Positions 1-8,400 of a DNA stretch of 56,959 bases are shown piece after piece; the first letter of the stretch is position 1; every line of letters begins with the position of its first letter. The DNA is from Caldicoprobacter guelmensis (lineage in GTDB: Bacteria; Bacillota; Clostridia; Caldicoprobacterales; Caldicoprobacteraceae): positions 1-56,959 of the forward strand of contig NZ_JAFBDW010000008.1 in NCBI RefSeq assembly GCF_016908415.1, given 5' to 3'. A program made the translations under genes and the position numbers. The notes beneath the pieces were generated by a model that was not told the origin of the DNA, searched no databases, and worked only from the letters and a program-made list of their open reading frames with translations.

Positions 1-95
1 CTGTTCAGTTTTCAAGGACCATTCCCCCACCGCCCTCCCCAGAGCGGCGAATTATATACTACCAAATCATCTTACCTTTGTCAATACCCTTTTTT
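1..95. repeat. Left copy of 95-bp terminal inverted repeat (rRNA operon leader)
   Basis: These 95 bases are the exact reverse complement of 56865-56959; the match ends inside a T run that has seven T here and six at the other end. The outer end reads, on the minus strand, CCTTGAAAACTGAACAG, typical of the sequence just before 16S rRNA in Firmicutes. I infer that this is the leader of an rRNA operon transcribed leftward out of the window, and that the contig ends here because rRNA operons are repeated. The 16S gene itself is not present. Confidence 0.9.
51..84 (-). promoter_or_regulatory. rRNA operon promoter, left copy
   Basis: On the minus strand TTGACA occupies 84-79. A -10 element follows as TAGTAT at 61-56 (17-bp spacer), running into TATAAT at 56-51. 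The GC-rich stretch after it resembles an rRNA leader. It is identical to the promoter at the right end. Confidence 0.8.
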
Positions 96-106
96 TGTCC
101 CTTGCC

Positions 107-259
107 AGGGTTAAAGAAGGTGACAAACAAGCCTTTGAACAGCTTTATAACGAATACGCAAAATATGCTATACGTACGGCATTTGCCATCACCAAAAACA
201 GCACCGGTGTGTCCGATGTTGTTCAAGAAGCCTTTATAATCACAAAAGTAATCTTATAG
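107..259 (+). pseudogene. 5'-truncated ECF sigma factor remnant (region 2)
   Basis: Reading from 107 gives about 50 residues beginning RVKEGDKQAFEQLYNEY and including the DVVQEAF stretch, ending at TAG 257-259. This is the pattern of region 2.1-2.2 of sigma-70/ECF factors (GDxxAFexLY...DxxQExF). No start codon with a ribosome site precedes it, because the preceding bases are the rRNA leader repeat ending at 95. Region 4 is missing. It is most simply the stump of a sigma gene cut by the event that placed the rRNA operon here. The assignment rests on a short match. Confidence 0.6.
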
Positions 260-300
260 CACAAAAAGAGGGTGGTAAATCATCCTCTTTTTGTGCTATA
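255..300. terminator. 17-bp perfect hairpin after sigma remnant
   Basis: TATAGCACAAAAAGAGG (255-271) is exactly complementary to 284-300, with a 12-base loop. The A/T-rich stem could act as a terminator on either strand, although no long T run follows. It overlaps the stop of the sigma remnant. The bases from 301 to 452 show nothing further that I can identify. Confidence 0.55.
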
Positions 301-452
301 TATTTCCTCTGAAAGTCTCTCTTACATCCTTCCTCACCTTTATCGAGGAAAACTTACGAAAAACTTCCTATCCTAGTTTAATGATAAAATTACCTACATC
401 CCCATCTTATAGTCATCGTCTATAGAATTTGCCTAATAATCATTCATACCTG

Positions 453-887
453 TTATTTGCGGCTTATAAGCCTTAAAATGTTCTTATCATTAGGTATCCT
501 AATAAGGTCCAGAGATTTAACCTCCATTATCACTATTTCTGCCAAATACAAAACCCTGCAGCCGCTCTCAAGATGACCCGCATATGCCTTTTCATGGTCA
601 GATACCACGGCATGCAAATGTGGCTTTCCATCCGCTATTATGCCGTCTATTGAGGCAAGCTCCAAAGGTTTGTCCTCCCAGCGTTCAAAACGCTCAACCG
701 GTGGATAACTGGTTGTCATCACCATATGTAGTGTGCACCTATCCAGCGTCCCTATGCCGGATACCACTACGGCATCTTTAATCCCTTCCTTGACGATCAG
801 CTCATTTATGCTCTCAAGCACCATGTCACCTTGGTCTAGCCTTAGTATAAATATTCTACCAATTTCCTGTGTTGAAAAGTACTCCAT
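453..887 (-). CDS. PPC/DUF296 domain protein
   Basis: This 144-residue protein is a single PPC (plants and prokaryotes conserved, DUF296) domain. The family is known as a trimeric beta-rich fold, alone in bacteria and fused to AT-hooks in plants; its bacterial role is unsettled. Visible marks are GRIFILRLDQGDMV near the start, VVSGIGTLDRCTLH around 42-55, and HLHAVVSDH followed by GHLESG, whose histidines could hold a metal. GGGAGG lies just before the ATG. It is the last gene of the long minus-strand catabolic operon, 69 bp after the kinase, so a role linked to that pathway is possible but unproven. Confidence 0.8.
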   Translation of the reverse strand: MEYFSTQEIGRIFILRLDQGDMVLESINELIVKEGIKDAVVVSGIGTLDRCTLHMVMTTSYPPVERFERWEDKPLELASIDGIIADGKPHLHAVVSDHEKAYAGHLESGCRVLYLAEIVIMEVKSLDLIRIPNDKNILRLISRK

Positions 888-956
888 TTTATGATACCTC
901 CCTTTAATTTAAAAAATTTTACCAATATTAATGCCCTCTTTGTTTAATACCAAATA

Positions 957-2483
957 TTAACCAAATAGATTAGCCAACCTATTGAAAGCTGGTTTATTAA
1001 TTAAATACAAGTTTTTATAAACCTCAAATAATGAATCATACAGCTCTTTATTCTTTTTATCAGGCAAGGTTTCTGTCTCTATTTTTAATATCTTCACGGC
1101 TTCAAACACATCCGGCCATATACCACATCCTATTCCTGCAATTAAAGCTGCTCCAAAAGCTCCTCCGTGTTCTCCACCGCTTACGGTTACAACCGGTAAC
1201 TGAAATACATCTGCCTGAATCTGCCTCCACAGCTCACTTTTTGAACCTCCACCAGAAGTCCGAACTTCCGAAATTGGAACATTGCTGCACTCAGTTATTA
1301 ACTCGGCAACCTGTTTTAAGCTGAACACCACTCCCTCAAGCACAGCCCTAATTATATCTGATTTCTGGTGTTTATATGTTAGGCCAATAAACGTGCCTCG
1401 GGCTGAAGGGTCTGCATATGGACAGCGTTCTCCAAACAAATACGGTAAAAATATAAGGCCATTGCTACCAGCAGGGGAATCAGCTGCCAATTTATCCATA
1501 TCTTTATATACATTACTACTAAAATTTTGCTCATACAGCACGTTCTTAAGCCATTCAAGAGAGGCGCCTGCACTAAGCGTAACCCCCATTGCATGCCATG
1601 TGCCTGGATAATTATTACAAAATATCTGCAAGGCACCCCGCCTATTAAATTTGTAACTATTCAGTCCCATCGCAACAATTCCGGCAGTACCAATAATAAT
1701 ACCCAATACTCCTTCCTGTACTAAGCCAGTACCAGTAGTTTGTATTACAGCATCCCCCCCACCGGCTACGACAGGTAATCCTTTAGGAAGGCCGGTACAT
1801 TCACTAGCAGCATTGGTGATATAACCTGTAATTTCAGTCGATTCAAAACATTTGGGTAAAAATTCTTTTTGAATTCCTAGAATGGATAATAATTTCTCGT
1901 TCCAACATCGCCTTCTCACATCAAATAAGCCAGTACCTGATGCATCCGAAACGTCTGTTGCAAAATTGCCGGTTAGCTTATATCTTATATAGTCTTTTGG
2001 ATTGAGAAACATGCAGGCTTTATCAAATATATAAGGCTCATTTTCAGCCAGCCAAAGAATTTTACTCGCTGTATAACCTGGCAACATGTCATTGTTTATC
2101 ATCTTAAGTAGGTTCTCTTTCCCGCCCACCATCTCAACTATACGTTGGCACTGTTCAGCGGACCTCTGGTCGTTCCATAATATCGCCGGTCTTAGGACCT
2201 TCCCCTGTATATCCAAAGCAACAAGTCCGTGCATTTGCCCAGAGAGACCCATACCAACCAGTTGCTCAGTATCTATATTACTCTTATTTAATACTTGCCG
2301 TATGCTTAATGTAACCGCTTGCTCCCAATCTGCAGGATCCTGTTCTACCCAGTTTGCATGAGGCATATAAACGGGGTAACCAACAGAAGAATCGGCTATT
2401 ATCTGCCCTGTTTCATCAATCAATATACTTTTACAGCTGGATGTCCCCAAATCTACCCCTAAAACATACTTTTTTCGCTTCAT
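957..2483 (-). CDS. xylB: FGGY-family sugar kinase, xylulokinase-like
   Basis: This is an FGGY carbohydrate kinase of about 508 residues, the usual length of xylulokinases. It has the N-terminal phosphate loop GVDLGTSSCKS, WVEQDPADW, the GLSGQMHG segment and LWNDQR, whose Asp is the expected catalytic base; all are typical of XylB. The C-terminal ATPase half carries GGGSKSELWRQIQADVF. The ATG at 2483 was preferred over an in-frame GTG at 2495, which lies too close to its AGGGAA; the choice is uncertain. No xylose isomerase is nearby, so the true substrate may be another ketose. It follows the aldehyde dehydrogenase by about 30 bp. Confidence 0.85.
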   Translation of the reverse strand: MKRKKYVLGVDLGTSSCKSILIDETGQIIADSSVGYPVYMPHANWVEQDPADWEQAVTLSIRQVLNKSNIDTEQLVGMGLSGQMHGLVALDIQGKVLRPAILWNDQRSAEQCQRIVEMVGGKENLLKMINNDMLPGYTASKILWLAENEPYIFDKACMFLNPKDYIRYKLTGNFATDVSDASGTGLFDVRRRCWNEKLLSILGIQKEFLPKCFESTEITGYITNAASECTGLPKGLPVVAGGGDAVIQTTGTGLVQEGVLGIIIGTAGIVAMGLNSYKFNRRGALQIFCNNYPGTWHAMGVTLSAGASLEWLKNVLYEQNFSSNVYKDMDKLAADSPAGSNGLIFLPYLFGERCPYADPSARGTFIGLTYKHQKSDIIRAVLEGVVFSLKQVAELITECSNVPISEVRTSGGGSKSELWRQIQADVFQLPVVTVSGGEHGGAFGAALIAGIGCGIWPDVFEAVKILKIETETLPDKKNKELYDSLFEVYKNLYLINKPAFNRLANLFG

Positions 2484-2511
2484 ACAAAAATTCACTTCCC
2501 TACATACGCAA

Positions 2512-3954
2512 TTATAAATATCGTATCCTTATATGTTTTATATGCAGATATTCGTATAATCCTTCAGGACCATGCTCAAAACCAAATCCGCTGTCTTTCC
2601 AACCTCCGTAGGGCGCATTTATTACTCCAGCATCCACATTATTCACCGCTACATTACCAGCCTCAATATCTCGGCACAGACGCCTTGCAGTACTGATATC
2701 TTGAGTAAACACTATTGCTGCCAACCCATATCGTGTATCGTTGGCCAATTCTACGGCTTCGTCCAGCGTATCAAAAGGCATAACACCCACTAAGGGACCA
2801 AAAGTCTCTTCCTGCATAACTAGCATGCTGTGATTCACATCACGCAATATCGTAGGCTCGAAGAAATATCCTTTTTCGAATTTGGAACCTTCTGGCCTTT
2901 TGCCTCCACATACAATCTTTGCCCCTTTTTCAATAGCATCCTGTATATGGGTTATAGTCTTTTTTACTCCTGCCAGAGTACACATTGGCCCCAAATCACA
3001 TTTATCAGTTAAACCATTTCCTATTACAAGCTTTTTAGTAGCTTGCGCAAACCTTTCTATAAACTCCTCGTATATCTCACGCTCCACATATATTCTATTA
3101 ATGGCTATGCAGATCTGTCCCATATTGCGGAAGGAACGCCTAACTGCCCCCGAAACAGCAGCATCTAGATTACAATCTTTACACACAATCATCGGCAAGC
3201 TACCACCTAATTCCAAAGAAACCTTTTTAAGGGTATCAGCACTACCTTTTAAAACCTCTCGACCAACTTCTGTAGAACCGGTAAAGGCAATTTTTTTAAC
3301 AATAGGACTGCTGATTAATACGGAACCAATCACAGAACCAGGTCCTGTAACAGCATTAAGAACACCCTCAGGAAGCCCAACATCAACAAGGCATTTAATA
3401 AACGCTAAAGGAGAAAGAGGAGTTTCAGATGGAAGCTTGGCTACAAGCGTACAACCAGCAGCCAATGCCGCTCCCACCTTCCAGGCCAAAAGCTCGACAG
3501 GATAGTTCCACGGAGATATAGCCGCTGCTACACCAATAGGCTGATATATAACCATGCTTTCAAAGTCAGGTTCCTCATTAGCAATGATGCGGCCATATAT
3601 CCTCTCTCCTTCTTCAGCGTAGTAGCGGAGAATATTAGCACTTTTTATTACCTCCCCTTCTGCTTCAGCAAGTGGTTTGCCCTGCTCCATGGTAAGAACT
3701 CTAGCTATATCTTTAGAACGCTTTAGAACCAGTTCACTGGCCTTTCGCAAATATTTTCCTCTTTCAAAAGGCGACAAGCGGCTCCAAGACAAAAATGCAG
3801 AATCCGCCGCATTTACGGCATCCTCTACATCAGACTTATCGGCAAGTGGTACATCAGCAAATATCTCTTCAGTAGCTGGGTTAATAACCTCAATAACATC
3901 TCCCTTTTTTGATTCAACCCATTTACCACCTATCAACATTTTTTCGTGTATCAT
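2512..3954 (-). CDS. Aldehyde dehydrogenase (NAD(P)+-dependent)
   Basis: This 480-residue member of the ALDH superfamily oxidises an aldehyde to its acid. The catalytic Cys is C282 in GQICIA, the general base E248 in LELGG, the oxyanion Asn N150 in SPWN, and the cofactor loop is FTGSTEVG. The start at 3954 is preferred over longer reading to 3993, because GGAGG lies 10 bases upstream and the ATG overlaps the cupin stop as ATGA, suggesting translational coupling. Close families include glycolaldehyde, lactaldehyde and succinate-semialdehyde dehydrogenases; the substrate cannot be read from sequence. In this operon, oxidation of an aldolase product is a reasonable guess. Confidence 0.9.
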   Translation of the reverse strand: MIHEKMLIGGKWVESKKGDVIEVINPATEEIFADVPLADKSDVEDAVNAADSAFLSWSRLSPFERGKYLRKASELVLKRSKDIARVLTMEQGKPLAEAEGEVIKSANILRYYAEEGERIYGRIIANEEPDFESMVIYQPIGVAAAISPWNYPVELLAWKVGAALAAGCTLVAKLPSETPLSPLAFIKCLVDVGLPEGVLNAVTGPGSVIGSVLISSPIVKKIAFTGSTEVGREVLKGSADTLKKVSLELGGSLPMIVCKDCNLDAAVSGAVRRSFRNMGQICIAINRIYVEREIYEEFIERFAQATKKLVIGNGLTDKCDLGPMCTLAGVKKTITHIQDAIEKGAKIVCGGKRPEGSKFEKGYFFEPTILRDVNHSMLVMQEETFGPLVGVMPFDTLDEAVELANDTRYGLAAIVFTQDISTARRLCRDIEAGNVAVNNVDAGVINAPYGGWKDSGFGFEHGPEGLYEYLHIKHIRIRYL

Positions 3955-4343
3955 TTTTCGCATTCCTCCGGATCCAGTTTTCCTGTTACCCATAAAACAA
4001 CCAAAGGCATATTTCCTTTCTGATAGGTAGTATGAAATTCTCGTGGAGGCACATACAACGCATCGCCGGCTTTTATAGGAAACTCATCTTCCCCTACAAC
4101 CATTACTCCCTCACCAGAAATGACATAATAGACTTCCTCTTCATTATGGGAATGACCTGTAGTCGTCCCGGTAGGATAAATAATGGTATAACCCATTTTA
4201 AGCCTTCGAGATGGGGATTCCTCAGGATCTATAAGAAAATAAGTATCTCTTAAGACCGCCTTATCGCGATCCTTCACTCTAGCCCTAAGAGACCGCGGGT
4301 CAATATCAGGTTGTTTTGATTGAACATTAACCACGTATTTCAT
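3951..4343 (-). CDS. Small cupin-domain protein
   Basis: This 130-residue protein has one cupin_2 barrel. Motif 1 is GTTTGHSHNEEEVYYVISG (two His and a Glu for a metal) and motif 2 is GDALYVPPREFH with a further His. Such stand-alone cupins in sugar operons act as isomerases, epimerases or sensors, and sequence alone does not decide. Its stop overlaps the start of the aldehyde dehydrogenase by 4 bp. The first 50 residues precede the barrel and are rich in charged residues. Confidence 0.85.
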   Translation of the reverse strand: MKYVVNVQSKQPDIDPRSLRARVKDRDKAVLRDTYFLIDPEESPSRRLKMGYTIIYPTGTTTGHSHNEEEVYYVISGEGVMVVGEDEFPIKAGDALYVPPREFHTTYQKGNMPLVVLWVTGKLDPEECEK

Positions 4344-4363
4344 TTTAACAAAATACCCCCTTT

Positions 4364-5152
4364 TTACAACATTTTTTCCAAAGTATCTATATTGATATAT
4401 TTTGTTGACGAAACATCTATATTTGGATGCCCCTTTATAACCTTTACTGGCAAATCGGGTTCACCAAGTGACGAGACAACTAAATCGGCTTCTGAAAAAT
4501 CCTCGTGTTGCGAATAAAAGCTTATTGTTATTAGACAATGCATCCCCGCTGCCTTCGCAGCCAGCAAACCATTCCTGCTATCCTCTACAACAAAACATTC
4601 TGAACCCTTTAGGTTAAATCTTTCTTTCACCAGATTATAGATATCAGGAGCTGGTTTTTTAGCTTTTACAATATCACCAGCAAAAATACCATTAAACCAG
4701 TTCAAACGTTGTGAACCCAAGACAGCCTGTAAAAGCGATACCACACTTTTTTCATTAGAAGTAGAGCAAACCGCCAAAATAATACCTCTTTCATGGGCCT
4801 CATCAATTATTCGCCTAATTCCGGGCCTTATAGGTAGCTCCCCTTTGGCGCTCATATCCATAAATATTTCAGTTTTTCGCTTATGTAACTTATTTATAAA
4901 TTCATCATTAAAACGTTCTGGCGGGTAAATATCAGGATGTCTTTGAAAATATGCCTTCATCCTCTCTTTACCACCCGCAATTTTGACAAGCTCCCCGTAT
5001 TCCTCTATATTCCACTCAACATCAAGCCCAGCTTCTTTAAAGGCCCTGTTAAACGCCACTCTATGGCCATCCCTTTCGGTCTCTGCTATCACCCCATCGC
5101 AGTCAAAAATTAAAGCCTTAAGCTTATTTTGAGTGCCCATCAAATTACTCAA
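4364..5152 (-). CDS. HAD-superfamily phosphatase, CbbY-like
   Basis: This 262-residue HAD hydrolase has the nucleophile motif FDCDGV (D17, D19), motif II VCSTSNEKS, the KKPAPDIY lysine and EDSRNGLLAAKAAGM. The cap begins with a Glu-Arg-rich AFNRAFKEAGL and a GGKERMKAYF stretch. Together with AGDIV and the C-terminal EDF...ADLVVSSLG pattern this resembles CbbY proteins, known as xylulose-1,5-bisphosphate phosphatases, more than ordinary beta-phosphoglucomutases. The start is TTG, with GGAGGGAGC 10 bases upstream, and it overlaps the preceding gene's stop by 8 bp. No Rubisco gene is in the window, so the substrate is probably another sugar phosphate. Confidence 0.82.
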   Translation of the reverse strand: MSNLMGTQNKLKALIFDCDGVIAETERDGHRVAFNRAFKEAGLDVEWNIEEYGELVKIAGGKERMKAYFQRHPDIYPPERFNDEFINKLHKRKTEIFMDMSAKGELPIRPGIRRIIDEAHERGIILAVCSTSNEKSVVSLLQAVLGSQRLNWFNGIFAGDIVKAKKPAPDIYNLVKERFNLKGSECFVVEDSRNGLLAAKAAGMHCLITISFYSQHEDFSEADLVVSSLGEPDLPVKVIKGHPNIDVSSTKYINIDTLEKML

Positions 5153-6110
5153 GGTTAAGCTCCCTCCTGTTCACAATGTATTTCGGCATTCTTCCTTCTA
5201 AATAGTCAATAACTTGTTTAACTGCTTCTACGGCCATTTTCACGCCCGATTCCTTGGTCAAGGCTGCAACATGAGGCGTTAGTATTACATTATCAAGTTC
5301 CAACAATGGATTGTCTGGTTCTAGAGGTTCCTTATGAAAAACATCCAACGCTGCTCCAGCTATCCTTCGTTCTTTTAATGCTTTAACCAATGCATCTTGA
5401 TCAATTACTTCCCCTCTACTTGTATTGATAATATAGGCAGTAGGTTTCATTAGATCTATTAATTGTTTTGTCACCATTCCGCGTGTCTCAGTTATATTAG
5501 GGACATGTAATGTTATAATATCAGCTTTGGAAAATATTTCGTCCAGGCTATTGCAAAATTGGATATCATTGCTATTAAATTGTTGTTTGTCAATATATGG
5601 GTCATAACCCAAGATATTCATCCCTAGAGCTTTACACCGAACTAAAACTTCCCGTCCAATTTTACCCAAACCTATTATTCCAACATTTTTACCTACCACT
5701 TCCTCAGCAATAAGCTCATTTCTTTTATGCCATTGTTTATTACGGACATAACTATCCATTTTGGGTATCTGCTTCACTAATGCCAACATAAGTGCTATAG
5801 TGTGTTCAGCTACTGGCACACTATTTATCCCCGGCAAATTACATACCATTACACCGTATTGCGTGGCAGCCTCCACATCTATGTTGTCGTACCCTGCACC
5901 CGTTCTTGAAATAATCTTTAACTTAGGTGCTGCCTCAATAATCCTTCGCGTAATTTTTGCTCTACTTCTTAAAATTATCGCAAATGCATCATGAACTTCA
6001 TTAATTATGGTCTGCTCGGTGATATCATCTAATATGACAACTTCCACTTTGCTTTTTAATAACTGTAGCGCTTCATCAATAATTTTTTCTGGCAACAATA
6101 CCTTTTTCAT
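5145..6110 (-). CDS. D-2-hydroxyacid dehydrogenase family (SerA/GyaR-like)
   Basis: This 321-residue NAD-dependent D-isomer-specific 2-hydroxyacid dehydrogenase has the Rossmann motif VGIIGLGKIGREV. The catalytic triad is Arg in NTSRGEVID, Glu in HKEPLEPDNPLL and His in LTPHVAALT. It lacks the C-terminal ACT domain of long SerA proteins. Its role would be interconversion of a 2-oxo acid and a 2-hydroxy acid such as glyoxylate/glycolate or hydroxypyruvate/glycerate. It lies between a DapA-like aldolase and a phosphatase in one transcription unit, so it probably handles an intermediate of the same pathway rather than serine synthesis. Confidence 0.88.
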   Translation of the reverse strand: MKKVLLPEKIIDEALQLLKSKVEVVILDDITEQTIINEVHDAFAIILRSRAKITRRIIEAAPKLKIISRTGAGYDNIDVEAATQYGVMVCNLPGINSVPVAEHTIALMLALVKQIPKMDSYVRNKQWHKRNELIAEEVVGKNVGIIGLGKIGREVLVRCKALGMNILGYDPYIDKQQFNSNDIQFCNSLDEIFSKADIITLHVPNITETRGMVTKQLIDLMKPTAYIINTSRGEVIDQDALVKALKERRIAGAALDVFHKEPLEPDNPLLELDNVILTPHVAALTKESGVKMAVEAVKQVIDYLEGRMPKYIVNRRELNLE

Positions 6111-6138
6111 ATCCCATCTCTTCCTGTAAATAAATTTA

Positions 6139-7035
6139 TCAATCGTTCAATTTTAAATAACCGGCTTCAATAAAGGCCTTTTCTATTTCTTTTCTTTGTT
6201 GCTCATTACAGTCTATAAGCGGATTTCTGACCTCTCCACCTTTGTAACCGAAAATATCACAGCTTGCTTTTACTCCCGCCACGCCATATTTATCAGTCGC
6301 ATTCTTGCTTAACCTGATCAACTCATCACTTAACCTTTCCGCCTCGGCTATATTTCCCTGTTTAAACATTTCATACAATAAACAACACGCTTCAGGCAGA
6401 TAATTGGCCATCGACAATACGCCACCAGAAGCGCCTGCTTTCAAGCCTTCCAAAAAATTAGTTATACTGCCTGCCAATACATCGAAATTTTCATCCTTTA
6501 CCGCAAGATACTTGGATATATTACCGGTCGAGGTATCCTTCATTCCCATAATATTGGGATGGCTTGATAATATCTTCACTACTTCAGGAGATATAGTAAC
6601 GCCTGAAGCAAATTTGGGGCAATTGTACATAAGCACCGGGATAGATAAAGCATCAGCTATTACTGTATAATATTTTATAAGTGCCGTATCATTCATAAAT
6701 GAAGCAAAATAATTTGGTGTCAATATCGAGACAAAGTCTGCTCCAATGTCTTCTATACGCTTGCCAAATTCAATAGTTGAATATGCTGACTGCCGTGCTA
6801 TCCCTGCTATAAGCACCTTGTCTTTTGCTGCATTTTCTTTTACGGTTTTATAAACCAATAGCTGTTCTTCATCGCTCATATGTGCAAATTCTCCATTACT
6901 GCCTAGAGGCATGTAACCTCTGACAGGCGTCTGGTTCGCTTTCTGTATGTTAAACGCTAATTTCCCAAGGTCCACTTTTTGATCGGTAAAAGGTGTAACA
7001 ACAGGTATAAATACACCTGCTAACTTGTCATTCAT
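6139..7035 (-). CDS. DapA-family aldolase/lyase
   Basis: This 298-residue TIM-barrel class I lyase belongs to the dihydrodipicolinate synthase / N-acetylneuraminate lyase family. The Schiff-base lysine is K166 in GMKDTS, the catalytic tyrosine Y137 in MYNCP, and the carboxylate-binding loop reads GSNGEF in place of GTTGE. Members cleave or form 2-oxo acids such as 2-keto-3-deoxy sugar acids or 4-hydroxy-2-oxoglutarate. Operon context argues for sugar-acid catabolism rather than lysine synthesis. The ATG at 7035 was chosen because AAGGAG lies 8 bases before it; the in-frame GTG at 7044 touches that site. Confidence 0.87.
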   Translation of the reverse strand: MNDKLAGVFIPVVTPFTDQKVDLGKLAFNIQKANQTPVRGYMPLGSNGEFAHMSDEEQLLVYKTVKENAAKDKVLIAGIARQSAYSTIEFGKRIEDIGADFVSILTPNYFASFMNDTALIKYYTVIADALSIPVLMYNCPKFASGVTISPEVVKILSSHPNIMGMKDTSTGNISKYLAVKDENFDVLAGSITNFLEGLKAGASGGVLSMANYLPEACCLLYEMFKQGNIAEAERLSDELIRLSKNATDKYGVAGVKASCDIFGYKGGEVRNPLIDCNEQQRKEIEKAFIEAGYLKLND

Positions 7036-7053
7036 AACATTCACTCCTTATAT

Positions 7054-7911
7054 TTAAAGCACCCTATTTGTGCTGCCAAATATGTCTATAAAATCCTCAA
7101 TTCGCTTAGTTATGTTTTGTTCTAAATATTTAATCATCTTAACAGGTTCATAATCATCAGGATTAGCTTTATAATATTCTTCAATGGAATTACGAAAAAT
7201 GTACTTGAGTTCTGTTGAAACATTTATTTTACTTCCGCCATTAGCTATACATTTTTTGAGTATCTCTTCCGAAAGCCCAGTACCCCCATGAATTGCCAAA
7301 GGAACATCGACCCGCCGCGCAATTTCGCTTAAAAGATTAAAGTTTACATTTGGCTGCCTACGATACAAACCATGCGCCGTACCTATAGCAGGAGCCAGGA
7401 CATCCACCCCAGTAGCATTTACATATTTTTCGCATGTATCAGGATCCGCTAAATAACTTTGGGAATCCTTTACAAATATATCATCTTCCACTCCTGCTAT
7501 AACTCCAAGCTCGCCTTCAACAGTCACATTCTTAGGCTTAGCCATGGCTACTACTTTTTTTGTCAGCTCAATATTTTCTTCTAATGGCAAAGAAGAAGCA
7601 TCGATCATAACAGAACTCCAACCGGCTTCAATACAATTTTTAATCATGTCTAAATCTTTGCAGTGATCAAGATGTAAAGCAACTGGCACGGCTGAATCGA
7701 CAGCTAAAGCTTTAACCCAAGCAACTATGGATTTATATCCATATAACGATACTGTCTTTGCTGATGTTTGTATAATAACAGGGGATTTTTTGTTTTCAGC
7801 AGCCTTGATAACAGCTGCCATTGTTGCATAATCAACTATGTTAAAAGCACCTACAGCATATCCATTTTTTTTAGCATCCAAGAGCATTTCTTTTAAATTT
7901 ACGTATCCCAT
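7054..7911 (-). CDS. Class II fructose-bisphosphate aldolase-family protein
   Basis: This 285-residue zinc-dependent class II aldolase is of the FbaA/GatY/KbaY type. Probable zinc ligands are H83 (LHLDHC), H180 (GTAHGLY) and H208 (AIHGGTG), with catalytic D82 and E134 (EGELG). The family cleaves ketose (bis)phosphates to dihydroxyacetone phosphate and an aldehyde. Sitting with an FGGY kinase and an aldehyde dehydrogenase, it may split a ketose phosphate whose aldehyde is then oxidised. The start at 7911 has AGAGGTGA just upstream; the longer reading to 7938 would overlap the preceding gene. Substrate uncertain. Confidence 0.88.
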   Translation of the reverse strand: MGYVNLKEMLLDAKKNGYAVGAFNIVDYATMAAVIKAAENKKSPVIIQTSAKTVSLYGYKSIVAWVKALAVDSAVPVALHLDHCKDLDMIKNCIEAGWSSVMIDASSLPLEENIELTKKVVAMAKPKNVTVEGELGVIAGVEDDIFVKDSQSYLADPDTCEKYVNATGVDVLAPAIGTAHGLYRRQPNVNFNLLSEIARRVDVPLAIHGGTGLSEEILKKCIANGGSKINVSTELKYIFRNSIEEYYKANPDDYEPVKMIKYLEQNITKRIEDFIDIFGSTNRVL

Positions 7912-7921
7912 AATCTCACCT

Positions 7922-8320
7922 CTACAATTCTTCAACAAGTTCTATACGCTCTCCACTGGGACCATATATAAAAGTGTGTCTTATGCCATTCCAAAAAGTA
8001 GGTATTTCCTCTATATAATCAGGAGTAAAATTTACACCCTTAGATTTAAGCAATTTTACAACCTTATCTATATCTGATACTCTCAAAGCTACGTGCTGTA
8101 CAGGGCCAGCCTGTTGAGATACCAATTTGGCATCCGATGGTTGAACCAACTCGATAATGCAATTACCCTTTTTTACCACAGCAACTGGTATTTTCCCCAT
8201 TGTGGGGTGGTTAACAATCCCTTGCCATTCCTTATCAAACCCAAGTATTTCAATATAGAATTCCATTGAACGTTCGATATTCTTGGTATAAACTCCTATG
8301 TGATATAGACCTTCAATCAC
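7922..8320 (-). CDS. VOC (glyoxalase/dioxygenase) family protein
   Basis: This small vicinal-oxygen-chelate protein of 132 residues has two beta-alpha-beta-beta-beta units. Likely metal ligands are H7 (YHIGVYT), E57 (IIELVQP), H76 (QHVALRV) and E127 (ERIELVEEL), the classic two-His two-Glu pattern of glyoxalase I and methylmalonyl-CoA epimerase. I place the start at a GTG at 8320 preceded by GAAAGGA, because the longer reading would translate through the hairpin at 8358-8392. In a sugar operon it may be an epimerase or lyase; the reaction is unknown. Confidence 0.8.
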   Translation of the reverse strand: MIEGLYHIGVYTKNIERSMEFYIEILGFDKEWQGIVNHPTMGKIPVAVVKKGNCIIELVQPSDAKLVSQQAGPVQHVALRVSDIDKVVKLLKSKGVNFTPDYIEEIPTFWNGIRHTFIYGPSGERIELVEEL

Positions 8321-8357
8321 AGCACAGCATTCCTTTCTCTCAAATTTTCTAGGAGGA

Positions 8358-8392
8358 TTGAGGCAACGCGTCAAAATGGCGCGTTGCCTCAA
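8358..8392. repeat. Intercistronic perfect palindrome (13-bp stem)
   Basis: TTGAGGCAACGCG (358-370) pairs exactly with 380-392 around a 9-base loop. It lies between the RraA-like gene stop and the VOC gene start. No T run follows on the minus strand, so it is more likely an mRNA processing or stability stem, or a partial attenuator, than a full terminator. Confidence 0.75.
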
Positions 8393-8400
8393 AATATTCA

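Noticed and set aside
2882..3505. 207-codon plus-strand reading frame
   Set aside because: It lies wholly antisense to the aldehyde dehydrogenase gene, with no ribosome site and no recognisable domain.
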